Shown here in pieces: positions 16,437 to 24,241 of a DNA stretch of 25,263 nt (the first letter of the stretch is position 1; every line of letters starts with the position of its first letter). Origin of the DNA: Flavobacteriaceae bacterium (GTDB lineage Bacteria; Bacteroidota; Bacteroidia; Flavobacteriales; Flavobacteriaceae); assembly GCA_029247985.1 (NCBI GenBank), contig JAQWKF010000038.1:1-25263 (forward strand), in the 5' to 3' direction. The position numbers were made by a program, and so were the translations under genes. The notes below the pieces were generated by a model. The model saw only the letters and a list, made by a program, of their open reading frames with translations, was not told where the DNA came from and did not search any database.

Positions 16437-17370
16437 TTTAAAAGGCGTTAAACTATTTGCGCCAGCCAGTATAGCCAATATTTCGTGTGGCTTTGATGTT
16501 TTGGGACTCTGCCTCGAAAACATAGGAGACCTTATGGAAATACGCCGAAGTGAAAAAGCCGGTATACACATCACTTCTATTGAGGGGCAAGACCTACCTC
16601 TTGAAGCTGAAAATAATGTTGCAGGGGTTGCAGGCTTGGCCATGTTAGAAGCCTATAATTCACAACTGGGGTTTGAAATCAGAATTGAAAAAAACATAAA
16701 ACCAGGAAGTGGTATTGGAAGCTCTGCTGCCAGTGCAGCAGGTACAGTAGCAGGTATAAATTATTTGCTCGGCAATCCGTTTACAAATAAAGAATTAATT
16801 CCTTTTGCTATGGAAGGAGAGCGCTTGGCTTGTGGAAGTGCCCATGCCGACAACGTTGCGCCAGCACTCCTTGGAGGATTCACGCTAGTCCGCGATACCA
16901 ATCCTTTGGATATCTGTGCATTACCCACGCCTCTAGAGCTTGTAGCTACAGTAATTCATCCAAAAATTGAAGTAAAAACAGCTGATGCTCGTGCCGTACT
17001 CCAAAAACGTGTAACGCTTGAAAAAGCCATCAGTCAATGGGGAAATGTTGGTGCATTGGTTTCTAGCTTATACGAAGAAGACTACGACTTATTAAGTAGG
17101 TCTTTGGTAGACGGCATAGTTGAGCCCGCAAGGTCGATTCTAATTCCCTATTTCAGCGAATTGAAAGCAGCTTGCGAAGCAGGTGGAGCATTAGGTTCAG
17201 GCATATCTGGGTCTGGACCCTCTGTTTTTGCTTTATCTAGAGGCATGAGCACCGCCAATAAGGTTGCACAAGCCATGCAATGTGTTTTTGAAAAAACAAA
17301 TATTCCGTTTGACATTCACATCAGTCCTATCAAAAAAACAGGCGTAAGCTTTATAGAAGATCTCAGATGA
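16423..17370 (+). CDS. thrB: Homoserine kinase
   Basis: A GHMP-family kinase that converts homoserine to O-phosphohomoserine. Signatures are LFAPASIANISCGFDVLGL near the N-terminus, the ATP-binding glycine-rich loop KPGSGIGSSAASAAG (near residues 93-107) and the C-terminal GSGISGSGPSVFAL. The first in-frame ATG lies after the conserved N-terminal motif, so the start must be non-ATG. TTG at 16423 gives 315 residues and starts MEKVDLKGVKLFAPAS; TTG at 16405 is an alternative six codons upstream. Either way the start lies inside the end of thrA, overlapping it by 14 or 32 nt, which indicates translational coupling. The stop overlaps the thrC start as ATGA. Confidence 0.95.
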   Translation: MEKVDLKGVKLFAPASIANISCGFDVLGLCLENIGDLMEIRRSEKAGIHITSIEGQDLPLEAENNVAGVAGLAMLEAYNSQLGFEIRIEKNIKPGSGIGSSAASAAGTVAGINYLLGNPFTNKELIPFAMEGERLACGSAHADNVAPALLGGFTLVRDTNPLDICALPTPLELVATVIHPKIEVKTADARAVLQKRVTLEKAISQWGNVGALVSSLYEEDYDLLSRSLVDGIVEPARSILIPYFSELKAACEAGGALGSGISGSGPSVFALSRGMSTANKVAQAMQCVFEKTNIPFDIHISPIKKTGVSFIEDLR

Positions 17371-18674
17371 AATACTACAGCCTAACTGACAGCAACAACA
17401 CCGCCAGTTTTTCGGAAGCGGTAATCCGAGGACTTGCTCCGGACAGGGGCTTGTATTTTCCTGAAAATACGCCAAGATTAGACGCATCCTTTCTTGCAGA
17501 CATCACCAATAAGTCTATGGTAGAGATTGGTATTAAAGTCATGCGTCCTTTTGTAGGAGGCACCATCCCTGAAGGACGTTTGGAGAAAATTGTTGCCGAT
17601 ACCCTTTGCTTTGACTTTCCAGTCAATAAAATCAATGACAATACGGCTACTTTAGAGCTTTTCCACGGACCAACCATGGCCTTTAAAGACGTGGGTGCTC
17701 GCTTTATGGCACGCTGTATTGGTTATTTTAATGAACAAAGTCCCAAGAAAGTCACCGTTTTGGTAGCTACATCTGGTGATACCGGTGGTGCTGTGGCTTC
17801 TGGCTTTCTAGGCATTGAAGGAACTGAAGTCATCATTCTTTACCCCAAGGGAAAGGTCAGTCACATCCAAGAACTGCAACTCACCACCAATGGCAAAAAC
17901 ATTAAGGCTATTGAAGTTGATGGTGTTTTTGACGACTGCCAAGAGATGGTCAAGTCTGCGTTTATAGATGAAGACTTGAAAGGAAAATTAAACCTGACCT
18001 CTGCCAATTCGATTAATGTAGCCCGATGGTTGCCACAATCCCTATACTTTTTCTTTGCCTATCAGCAGTTTCAGCGTATGGACATAGACAAAAAATTGGC
18101 TTTCTCTGTTCCAAGCGGAAACTTTGGAAACATCTGTGCAGGTATCGTAGCAAAAAGACTTGGTTTACCTATTAGTCATTTTATAGCAAGCACCAACATC
18201 AACGATACCGTACCTCGCTATTTAGAAACACAAGACTACCAGCCCAACCCGTCTAAGCAAACCATTTCCAACGCCATGGATGTAGGGAATCCGTCTAATT
18301 TTATCCGTATTCAATCCCTATATGAAAATAATTTTGATGCACTAAAGCAAGACTTTTCTTCTTACGCTTATAATGATGTCGAAACAAAACTAGCGCTTGC
18401 TGAGCTACATCAACAGCACAACTATGTTGCCGATCCACATGGAGCCGTTGGCTATTTGGGATTACAGCGCTTTTTGGCAAACAACCCAGATCATTACGGC
18501 ATATTTTTAGAAACAGCACACCCTATTAAATTTCGTGATACTGTAGAAGAAACACTAGGTCTAACCCTAGACATTCCAACGCAGATTCAGCACATTCTCG
18601 ATAAAACACCAGAAAAAACTTCTTTGCGTGGCTATGAGGCATTCAAAGATTACCTATTGTCCCAAGCTGTCTAA
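17367..18674 (+). CDS. thrC: Threonine synthase
   Basis: A 435-residue PLP enzyme converting O-phosphohomoserine to threonine, the last step of the operon's pathway. The PLP Schiff-base lysine is Lys107 in GPTMAFKDVGARF. The phosphate-binding and substrate loops are ATSGDTGGAVASGF and SANSINVARWLPQS, and VPSGNFGNICAG follows. The ATG overlaps the thrB stop by 4 nt (ATGA). The last 21 nt overlap the 3' end of the convergent aminopeptidase P gene, and no hairpin terminator separates them. Confidence 0.97.
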   Translation: MKYYSLTDSNNTASFSEAVIRGLAPDRGLYFPENTPRLDASFLADITNKSMVEIGIKVMRPFVGGTIPEGRLEKIVADTLCFDFPVNKINDNTATLELFHGPTMAFKDVGARFMARCIGYFNEQSPKKVTVLVATSGDTGGAVASGFLGIEGTEVIILYPKGKVSHIQELQLTTNGKNIKAIEVDGVFDDCQEMVKSAFIDEDLKGKLNLTSANSINVARWLPQSLYFFFAYQQFQRMDIDKKLAFSVPSGNFGNICAGIVAKRLGLPISHFIASTNINDTVPRYLETQDYQPNPSKQTISNAMDVGNPSNFIRIQSLYENNFDALKQDFSSYAYNDVETKLALAELHQQHNYVADPHGAVGYLGLQRFLANNPDHYGIFLETAHPIKFRDTVEETLGLTLDIPTQIQHILDKTPEKTSLRGYEAFKDYLLSQAV

Positions 18675-20267
18675 TTCAGGCAACACAAAAGCATCCAACA
18701 CACTTGGCTGTTGCATCATGGCCTCTATACCTTCGGCCGTACGCGGCGCAAAGGCAGACAGGTTAACAGGTCCATCGTTTGTAATTAAAATATCATCTTC
18801 TATGCGGACAGCTATACCCCACCATTTTGAATTACAAGGGCTATCTTCAGGTATATAAATCCCTGGCTCAACAGTGATCAACGTGTTGTGTTTAAAAGGG
18901 CTATACGTACCCGCATCGTGTACATCTAATCCCAGATAGTGTGAAGTACCATGCGGGAAATATGCTCGTGCTTCTTCACTATTTTCTATAATGCCTAACG
19001 CTATAAGCCCTTGTGCAATCACTTCAAAGGCGGCGTAGTGAGGCGCACGCATATTGGCCCCTACTACGGAGGCTTTTATTCCTGCTTCTTGTGCCTTATA
19101 AACGATGTCATAAATGGCACGCTGTTCTGCTGAAAAAGTGCCATTGGCTGGGATAGTTCGAGTAACATCGGCGGTATAGTTATGGTATTCAGCACCCAAA
19201 TCCATTAAAACCAAATCGTCTCCAACTGTGGGTTTGTCGTTTGTGATATAATGTAAAACACAGCCATTGTGCCCTCCACCAACTATAGAAGGATATCCTT
19301 CATACTCCGCTCCATATTTCTTAAATACAAATTCGTGTATCCCTTGAATTTCACGCTCCGACATACCAGCATGCATGGCTTTCATTACCTCCACTTGACC
19401 TACAGCAGAAATATAAATAGCCTTTTTAAGCAATGCTATTTCTTCGGGTAATTTAATCTCACGCAAGCTATCCATGATTATGGGCAATGTTTGGGTATCG
19501 AGGTTGGTAAGTTGAGCAGACATCTGCTGTTTCAACTCAGTGCGTTGGCGCTCGTTTATGGCCGTTTGATAAGCGGTAAGCAATTCGTCTTGGGCCAAGT
19601 CTTTGTTGGTTCGCAATGACCGTGACAATACTTGTGCGACATTGGCTGAACTACTTACATCAGAAGTGGTAATATATCGGTACAGTGAGGCTTTTTCAAT
19701 ATTGTAATCGACTGGGAACTTCGCCTTTTCTTTAAAGCTGTTTATCAACGAATAGAGATCTGCTTCATTGCGAGTATCATCTCTAACATCGTTATTAAAA
19801 TCAAAGAAGAGCACTTGATCAAAGCGTTCAAAATCAGTTTTGAAATCCGAAAATTGGGTGTTAAAAAACACGTTGGAGAAGCCTAGTTTTTCTTTGGCTC
19901 CTTTGATACCCAAACGATAACCATCCCATTGCTCTCGTAAGGGATCACGCTCCTGTACAAACAACACATCATGCATAGCAACCCCATCCACAACTTGAGG
20001 TTCTTTGTAAATCAACAGTACAGCATGTGGTTCTTTTAGTCCTGTCAGGTAATAAAAATTAGGGTCTTGGTGGTAGTGGAAATCCACATCATTGGCTCGA
20101 TTTCGCACAGGATTAGCAAAAAATACAGCAACGCTGTTAGGAGGCATTTGGGTACGAACCGCTTGGCGACGTTCTTCGTGAAAGGCAGGTGTTAGATAAT
20201 CGTTCGGAACTTCTTGGGCGTGAAGACTAAAAACAGCAACTATTGTGAATAAAATGGAGCGTAACAT
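18654..20267 (-). CDS. Secreted aminopeptidase P (M24B family metallopeptidase)
   Basis: Removes N-terminal residues preceding proline. The ATG at 20267 gives 537 residues and a signal peptide (MLRSILFTIVAVFSLHAQ), so the enzyme is exported. The open frame extends upstream to 20324, but that would hide the signal sequence and overlap gcvT. The N-terminal creatinase/prolidase-like domain holds the substrate-recognition segment DVDFHYHQDPNFYYLTG. The pita-bread catalytic domain keeps its metal ligands: two Asp in LMDLGAEYHNYTADVTRT, His in FPHGTSHYLGLDVHD, Glu in VEPGIYI and Glu in AVRIEDDIL. It probably acts in peptide scavenging in the periplasm. The gene diverges from gcvT across 48 bp. Confidence 0.94.
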   Translation of the reverse strand: MLRSILFTIVAVFSLHAQEVPNDYLTPAFHEERRQAVRTQMPPNSVAVFFANPVRNRANDVDFHYHQDPNFYYLTGLKEPHAVLLIYKEPQVVDGVAMHDVLFVQERDPLREQWDGYRLGIKGAKEKLGFSNVFFNTQFSDFKTDFERFDQVLFFDFNNDVRDDTRNEADLYSLINSFKEKAKFPVDYNIEKASLYRYITTSDVSSSANVAQVLSRSLRTNKDLAQDELLTAYQTAINERQRTELKQQMSAQLTNLDTQTLPIIMDSLREIKLPEEIALLKKAIYISAVGQVEVMKAMHAGMSEREIQGIHEFVFKKYGAEYEGYPSIVGGGHNGCVLHYITNDKPTVGDDLVLMDLGAEYHNYTADVTRTIPANGTFSAEQRAIYDIVYKAQEAGIKASVVGANMRAPHYAAFEVIAQGLIALGIIENSEEARAYFPHGTSHYLGLDVHDAGTYSPFKHNTLITVEPGIYIPEDSPCNSKWWGIAVRIEDDILITNDGPVNLSAFAPRTAEGIEAMMQQPSVLDAFVLPELDSLGQ

Positions 20268-20278
20268 AAACTTCTTTT

Positions 20279-20296
20279 TAGCTAAAATAGCTAAAA
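20279..20296. repeat. Tandem 9-bp repeat in the gcvT/aminopeptidase P promoter region
   Basis: TAGCTAAAA occurs twice without a gap (20279-20287 and 20288-20296). It lies directly upstream of the predicted gcvT -7 box, in the 48 bp shared by two divergent genes, and may be a protein-binding site. Confidence 0.35.
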
Positions 20297-20302
20297 CTGT
20301 GC

Positions 20303-20310
20303 TACTTTTG
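20303..20310 (+). promoter_or_regulatory. -7 box of gcvT, next to the start codon
   Basis: TACTTTTG matches TAnnTTTG and ends 5 nt before the gcvT ATG, the same spacing as for the NlpC/P60-like gene. A leaderless or nearly leaderless transcript is predicted. A -33 box is not clear. Confidence 0.45.
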
Positions 20311-20315
20311 AAGAT

Positions 20316-21398
20316 ATGAAGCAATTGACCTTACATCAACAGCACACCCAACTGGGCGCCAAAATGGGCCCTTTTGCTGGCTTTGAGATGCCCCTTTCGT
20401 ATAAAGGAGTAAAGGCCGAACATTTATGTGTGCGTGAACATGTGGGTGTTTTTGATGTTTCCCACATGGGAGAATTTATTGTGTCTGGAGATGCAGCCTT
20501 AGCTTTATTGCAACATACCACGAGTAACAACGTTGCGGCACTTGCTATAGGTGATGCTCAATATGCCTATATGCCTACCAATGAGGGGGGCGTGGTGGAC
20601 GACCTATTGGTGTATCGATTGGCAGAAAAAAGCTATCTATTGGTTTTAAACGCCAGTAACCTGGCCAAGGATTGGAATTGGCTTTCAGCGCAAAACAAAT
20701 CCTTTGGGGCCACCTTGGAAAACAAATCAGACGCCTATGCTCTTTTGGCCGTTCAAGGTCCTAAAGCACACGAATTGATGAAGCGCATCTGTACGGTAGA
20801 CACGGCCAAGCAAAAAAACTTTTCAATCATTGAAACTTCTGTGGCAACTGTCGCAGGTGTATTTGTCGCCACTACTGGATATACTGGTGCTGGGGGCGTA
20901 GAGCTTTACGTTCCAACAGCAGCAGCCATGCAAGTCTGGGAAGCCTTATTACAGGAAGGCGAAGCACTTAATATCCAACCCATTGGTCTGGCAGCTAGAG
21001 ACACCTTACGTCTTGAAATGGGTTACTGCCTGTATGGCCACGAATTGAGTGATCGCATTTCACCCATAGCAGCGCGATTGGCGTGGTGTACCGATTTTAA
21101 TAAATCTTTTTTGGGTGACTTGCATATTAAAAAAGATAAAGCAAAAGGCACTACCCAAATACGAATTGGCCTGCGCATGATAGATCGCGGCATTCCACGA
21201 CAAGGCTATGCGCTCATTGATGCGGATGGAAATACTATTGGCGAAGTTACCTCGGGCACTTCCTCGCCTTCGTTGAATGTAGGTATTGGCATGGGATATA
21301 TAGACAGGGCATACGCCAAGGTAGGTACAGAAATCTTTGTCCGCATACGTGAGAAAAATGTAAAGGCGTGCATAAGCCGTCTTCCTTTTATTACCTAA
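20316..21398 (+). CDS. gcvT: Glycine cleavage system T protein (aminomethyltransferase)
   Basis: A 360-residue folate-dependent enzyme. It takes the aminomethyl group from the lipoylated H protein, releases ammonia and forms methylene-tetrahydrofolate. Family signatures are MGPFAGFEMPLSYKGV, EHVGVFDVSHMGEF, NEGGVVDDLLVYRL, TGYTGAGGVELYVP and the catalytic/folate region GLAARDTLRLEMGYCLYGHEL. The C-terminal barrel carries GEVTSGTSSPSLNVGIGMGYI. No gcvH or gcvP is in the window, so the system is dispersed, as often seen in Bacteroidota. It is first in a tight cluster with the SDR gene, which starts 1 nt after its stop. Confidence 0.96.
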   Translation: MKQLTLHQQHTQLGAKMGPFAGFEMPLSYKGVKAEHLCVREHVGVFDVSHMGEFIVSGDAALALLQHTTSNNVAALAIGDAQYAYMPTNEGGVVDDLLVYRLAEKSYLLVLNASNLAKDWNWLSAQNKSFGATLENKSDAYALLAVQGPKAHELMKRICTVDTAKQKNFSIIETSVATVAGVFVATTGYTGAGGVELYVPTAAAMQVWEALLQEGEALNIQPIGLAARDTLRLEMGYCLYGHELSDRISPIAARLAWCTDFNKSFLGDLHIKKDKAKGTTQIRIGLRMIDRGIPRQGYALIDADGNTIGEVTSGTSSPSLNVGIGMGYIDRAYAKVGTEIFVRIREKNVKACISRLPFIT

Positions 21399-21399
21399 T

Positions 21400-22233
21400 A
21401 TGAAACGCATCCTCATCATTGGCGGAAGTGGTTTTCTGGGGCGTGCTTTATACAAAGAGCTACACCCTTACTTTAATGTCTATGCTACCTATTGCAACCA
21501 ATTAGGTTACGAGAAAAACAAACGATATTTTGAGTATGATTTTAGAGAAGACTCCCCCACCGAATTACTAAAATTTATCAAACCTGACCTAATCATTTCA
21601 GCGCTTCGAGGCGAAGATGCGGGACAGTTTGTAGCCCATGATATGCTGATTGACTATGTGGTACAACAACAAGCCCGTTTGATTTTTTTATCGGCAGCCA
21701 ATGTGTTTGACAGTTTTAGGCATTACCCAAGCTATGAGCACGATAAAACTTTTTCTGAGAGTGCCTATGGCAAGGGGAAAATTAAAATTGAAAACAAGCT
21801 CATGCGCATGCCCCCTTTCAGTTGGACCATTGCGCGTTTGCCCATGGTCTTTGGTGTGGGTGCACCCCGCTTATTAGCACTAAAAACAGCTATTGAAAAT
21901 CAAACCCCTTATGAGATTTTCCCTAACTCGGTCATTAATGTTGCGGCAGCTTATTTTGTAACCCAACAATTGCATTATATCATCAACAGAAATTTATGGG
22001 GAATTTTTCATTTGGGCAGCGATGATTTGATTCATCACGATGAGTTCATAGCCCAATTGGTGGATGGATTAAAGCTGTCCAAGAAACCCTGCTATACGCA
22101 CGTTTATGCTAGTAATATTGACCGGTATATAGCGGTACTTCCCAAATACAACCTGTTGCCCAAACATTTGCGCTATACTTCAGAAGCTGTCATACAAAAC
22201 TGTTTGGGTGTGATAACTCCAGGGAAACGATGA
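21400..22233 (+). CDS. SDR / RmlD-like NAD(P)-dependent sugar reductase or epimerase
   Basis: A 277-residue extended short-chain dehydrogenase. The nucleotide-binding motif GGSGFLG is at about residues 8-14. The catalytic Tyr-x-x-x-Lys is visible as YGKGK, preceded by SAANVFD, where a Ser or Thr is expected. The closest look is to the RmlD/dTDP-4-dehydrorhamnose reductase superfamily, which builds or modifies nucleotide-linked sugars. The substrate cannot be told, and the C-terminal half is not diagnostic. It follows gcvT after 1 nt and overlaps the next gene by ATGA, so it is co-transcribed with both. Confidence 0.8.
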   Translation: MKRILIIGGSGFLGRALYKELHPYFNVYATYCNQLGYEKNKRYFEYDFREDSPTELLKFIKPDLIISALRGEDAGQFVAHDMLIDYVVQQQARLIFLSAANVFDSFRHYPSYEHDKTFSESAYGKGKIKIENKLMRMPPFSWTIARLPMVFGVGAPRLLALKTAIENQTPYEIFPNSVINVAAAYFVTQQLHYIINRNLWGIFHLGSDDLIHHDEFIAQLVDGLKLSKKPCYTHVYASNIDRYIAVLPKYNLLPKHLRYTSEAVIQNCLGVITPGKR

Positions 22234-22418
22234 AAAAGCATTTCATTATTTGGCTTGTTTCCTTTGTTTTAGCTCTATGGCTAGGATGGATGGATCATGA
22301 AACCGAATCATGGTCAATGTTGCTTTGCAATGGCGGGAATGTCATTACCCTACTCTTTATTACGCTTGTATTTGCTGGCATGGGCTATAGCATAAGGCGT
22401 TTGTGTGGCGTAAAATAG
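22230..22418 (+). CDS. Small membrane protein of unknown function
   Basis: 62 residues with two hydrophobic segments (about 5-20 and 35-54) separated by a short hydrophilic loop (MDHETESW), ending in positively charged RRLCGVK, which would favour a cytoplasmic C-terminus. The start codon overlaps the stop of the SDR gene (ATGA), strong support that it is translated. I do not recognise a family. Confidence 0.65.
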   Translation: MKKHFIIWLVSFVLALWLGWMDHETESWSMLLCNGGNVITLLFITLVFAGMGYSIRRLCGVK

Positions 22419-22498
22419 GCTTTATATTTTATCAAACATTTTATATATTTGATCTGAACAAGATCCCAAATCAGTTCTTCATTTTACCTATACTAAAT

Positions 22499-22562
22499 TA
22501 AGTTTTGAGCTTTTTTGGGGTTTTTTTATGCCGCTTATGGCAAAAACCATAACCAAAACTTA
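22499..22562 (+). promoter_or_regulatory. Nested stem structure in the leader of the GH16 gene
   Basis: A perfect 9-bp outer stem TAAGTTTTG (22499-22507) / CAAAACTTA (22554-22562) encloses an inner hairpin: GGTTTT (22519-22524) / AAAACC (22543-22548) and TGCC (22529-22532) / GGCA (22539-22542) with a 6-nt loop. It ends 5 nt before the ATG, so folding would affect ribosome access. The outer repeats could instead be DNA-level operators. Confidence 0.45.
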
Positions 22563-22567
22563 TTATT

Positions 22568-23974
22568 ATGCTTCAAATATTAAAATCAAAAAACCTAAAC
22601 CTACTCCTTTTATTATCTGTTATTGTCCTTCTCTTTTTTAGCTGTACAACTAATGACACTACAAAAAATACAATACCCATAGACGTACCCCAAGGTTACG
22701 ATTTAGTGTGGTCAGATGAATTTGACGACCCCCTATTGGATCTTGAAAGTTGGCAGTACGAAACCGGTGACGGAACAGATTATGAACTGCCCGTTGGTTG
22801 GGGAAACGATGAAAAACAGATTTATACCGTTACGGCTAGAAACTCTGGAATCACCACAGATTTTGGCGCAAATGTATTGCGTATCAGGGCACAAAAATCA
22901 GAAAACGGGACCTATACTTCTGCAAAACTAACCACAAAAAACTTAATAAGCATTCGATTTGGTAGAGTTGATGTTCGTGCAAAAATGCCTAAGGGAAAAG
23001 GACTTTGGCCTGCAATATGGATGCTGGGCGACAATATAAAAGACATAAGCTGGCCTGGCTGTGGAGAAATAGACATAGTAGAAATGTTAGGGCATGAACC
23101 CCATAAGATGTATGCCACGCTACACTATACCAACAGTCAAAACAAACACGAGGAGGCCCAAGGAAGTAAAGAAGTTGCTGAAATTACGTTCCATGACGCA
23201 TACCATGTTTTCAGTGTAGACTGGGACCATGAGAAGATTACTTTCCTTTTGGATAATACAAAAGTAAATGAGGTACCTATTACAGCAGACATGAAAGAAT
23301 TTTTGAGAAGTTTCTATTTGATTCTCAATGTAGCTGTAGGTGGCAATTGGCCTGGTGATCCAGACGAGACAACCGTTTTTCCGCAAAGTATGTATGTTGA
23401 CTATGTGCGCGTATTTGAAAAAAAAGGATATGATGCACCCGAAGCGCCAGAGCTAATATTAGATGAAGAAACTATAGGGCAGAACATTGACCCTTCCATA
23501 GCTAATCATGCAATTAAAGATGGCTTTAGTGATTTGGGATCGGGAAAAGTAGTCGTATTTGGCGGGGGTGGTGAACCAACCGTCGGGGCTTCAGAAAATG
23601 CCATAGATGGCGAATCCAGTTTATCCTTTGACTTTCCTGGAGACAAGTGGGGAGGTGCTTATATAAAACTAGATAAAGGGGTAAACCTAAGCACGTACAA
23701 GACTTTGAAATTTTCAATCAAAAAACCTGCTGCCGTGGAAAATGCGGAGATAAAGCTTGAAAGCAGCAAAACAAACGCCGCAGTTTTTCTAAAAGACTAC
23801 ACAGGCAAAGATGTTGGGAAAGAATTTATGGAGTACAGCATTCCCTTATCGGACTTCACTGATTTGGCCCTTGGCGATATCATCATACCGTTTGGGATAT
23901 GGAACCCACAAGATACCAACATGGCCTTTGTAAAAGGTGAAGTATTGATTGATAACCTGTACTTCACTAAATAA
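22568..23974 (+). CDS. GH16 family glucanase (laminarinase type), lipoprotein
   Basis: 468 residues. A lipoprotein signal ends at LLFFSC (Cys26), so the enzyme is probably membrane-anchored, on the cell surface or in the periplasm. The GH16 domain (about 42-285) contains WSDEFDDPLLDLESW, GWGNDEKQIYT, GKGLWPAIWMLG and the catalytic GEIDIVEMLG, with nucleophile Glu167, Asp169 and acid/base Glu172 in the E-x-D-x-x-E form. This pattern is typical of beta-1,3-glucanases that cut laminarin. Residues about 315-468 form a second, beta-rich domain ending in VLIDNLYFTK, which looks like a carbohydrate-binding or galactose-binding-like module; this is only an inference. No SusC/SusD pair is next to it, so it is not visibly in a polysaccharide utilisation locus. 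Confidence 0.92.
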   Translation: MLQILKSKNLNLLLLLSVIVLLFFSCTTNDTTKNTIPIDVPQGYDLVWSDEFDDPLLDLESWQYETGDGTDYELPVGWGNDEKQIYTVTARNSGITTDFGANVLRIRAQKSENGTYTSAKLTTKNLISIRFGRVDVRAKMPKGKGLWPAIWMLGDNIKDISWPGCGEIDIVEMLGHEPHKMYATLHYTNSQNKHEEAQGSKEVAEITFHDAYHVFSVDWDHEKITFLLDNTKVNEVPITADMKEFLRSFYLILNVAVGGNWPGDPDETTVFPQSMYVDYVRVFEKKGYDAPEAPELILDEETIGQNIDPSIANHAIKDGFSDLGSGKVVVFGGGGEPTVGASENAIDGESSLSFDFPGDKWGGAYIKLDKGVNLSTYKTLKFSIKKPAAVENAEIKLESSKTNAAVFLKDYTGKDVGKEFMEYSIPLSDFTDLALGDIIIPFGIWNPQDTNMAFVKGEVLIDNLYFTK

Positions 23975-23980
23975 TGTGAG

Positions 23981-24150
23981 CTCAACAGCGTCGAAAAAAC
24001 GCTTTTTAAGCTTTGAATGAAGCTGTTGGGGATGGTGTAGATGTGCTGAACTACATAAGGCTTTTGGGTAACTAAATTTACGACAAAGCAAAGTAGCTTC
24101 TAATCCTAAATGTACTCCAACTAATACATCTACAAAAGCCCCACAGCTTC
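23981..24150. repeat. Intergenic foldback region with alternative pairings
   Basis: GAAGCTGTTGGGG (24019-24031) and TGTAGATGT (24036-24044) recur in inverted form as ACATCTACA (24126-24134) and CCCCACAGCTTC (24139-24150). Together they form a hairpin of about 130 nt with one bulge and one 4-nt internal loop. Two competing helices exist: CTCAACAGC (23981-23989) with GCTGTTGGG (24022-24030), and GGCTTTTG (24059-24066) with CAAAAGCC (24132-24139). It lies between the GH16 gene and the yebC promoter. Nature unknown: MITE/REP-like repeat, terminator complex or RNA element. Confidence 0.5.
23987..24007 (+). terminator. Candidate terminator after the GH16 gene
   Basis: Stem AGCGT (23987-23991) / ACGCT (23999-24003), loop CGAAAAA and five T (24003-24007), starting 12 nt after the stop codon. 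The stem is short, but the position and T-run fit. It is nested in the larger foldback region. Confidence 0.45.
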
Positions 24151-24197
24151 GTTTTATGCACTGGCTTTGATTAGGTTTCTATCCACAAAGACATCGC

Positions 24198-24228
24198 TTT
24201 GCAAACACTATTGGCTTTTATATCTTTA
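24198..24228 (+). promoter_or_regulatory. Promoter of yebC
   Basis: TTTG (24198-24201), then 19 nt, then TATCTTTA (24221-24228). This agrees with the Bacteroidota -33/-7 arrangement (TTTG, 19-21 nt, TAnnTTTG) apart from the last base of the -7 box. The predicted start of transcription is only a few bases before the ATG at 24242. Confidence 0.5.
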
Positions 24229-24241
24229 CCAAAACGAATTT

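Noticed and set aside
22431..22453. ATCAAA-N11-TTTGAT inverted repeat after the small membrane protein gene
   Set aside because: Short arms in very A/T-rich sequence without a T-run; cannot be told from chance.
23846..24091. Minus-strand open frames opposite the end of the GH16 gene and the foldback region
   Set aside because: They lie mostly antisense to the GH16 coding sequence and their extension is explained by the foldback repeat; no family similarity seen.
24167..24241. N-terminal extension of YebC by 25 residues
   Set aside because: The family starts at MGRAFEF, and the extension overlaps a good promoter (TTTG-N19-TATCTTTA).
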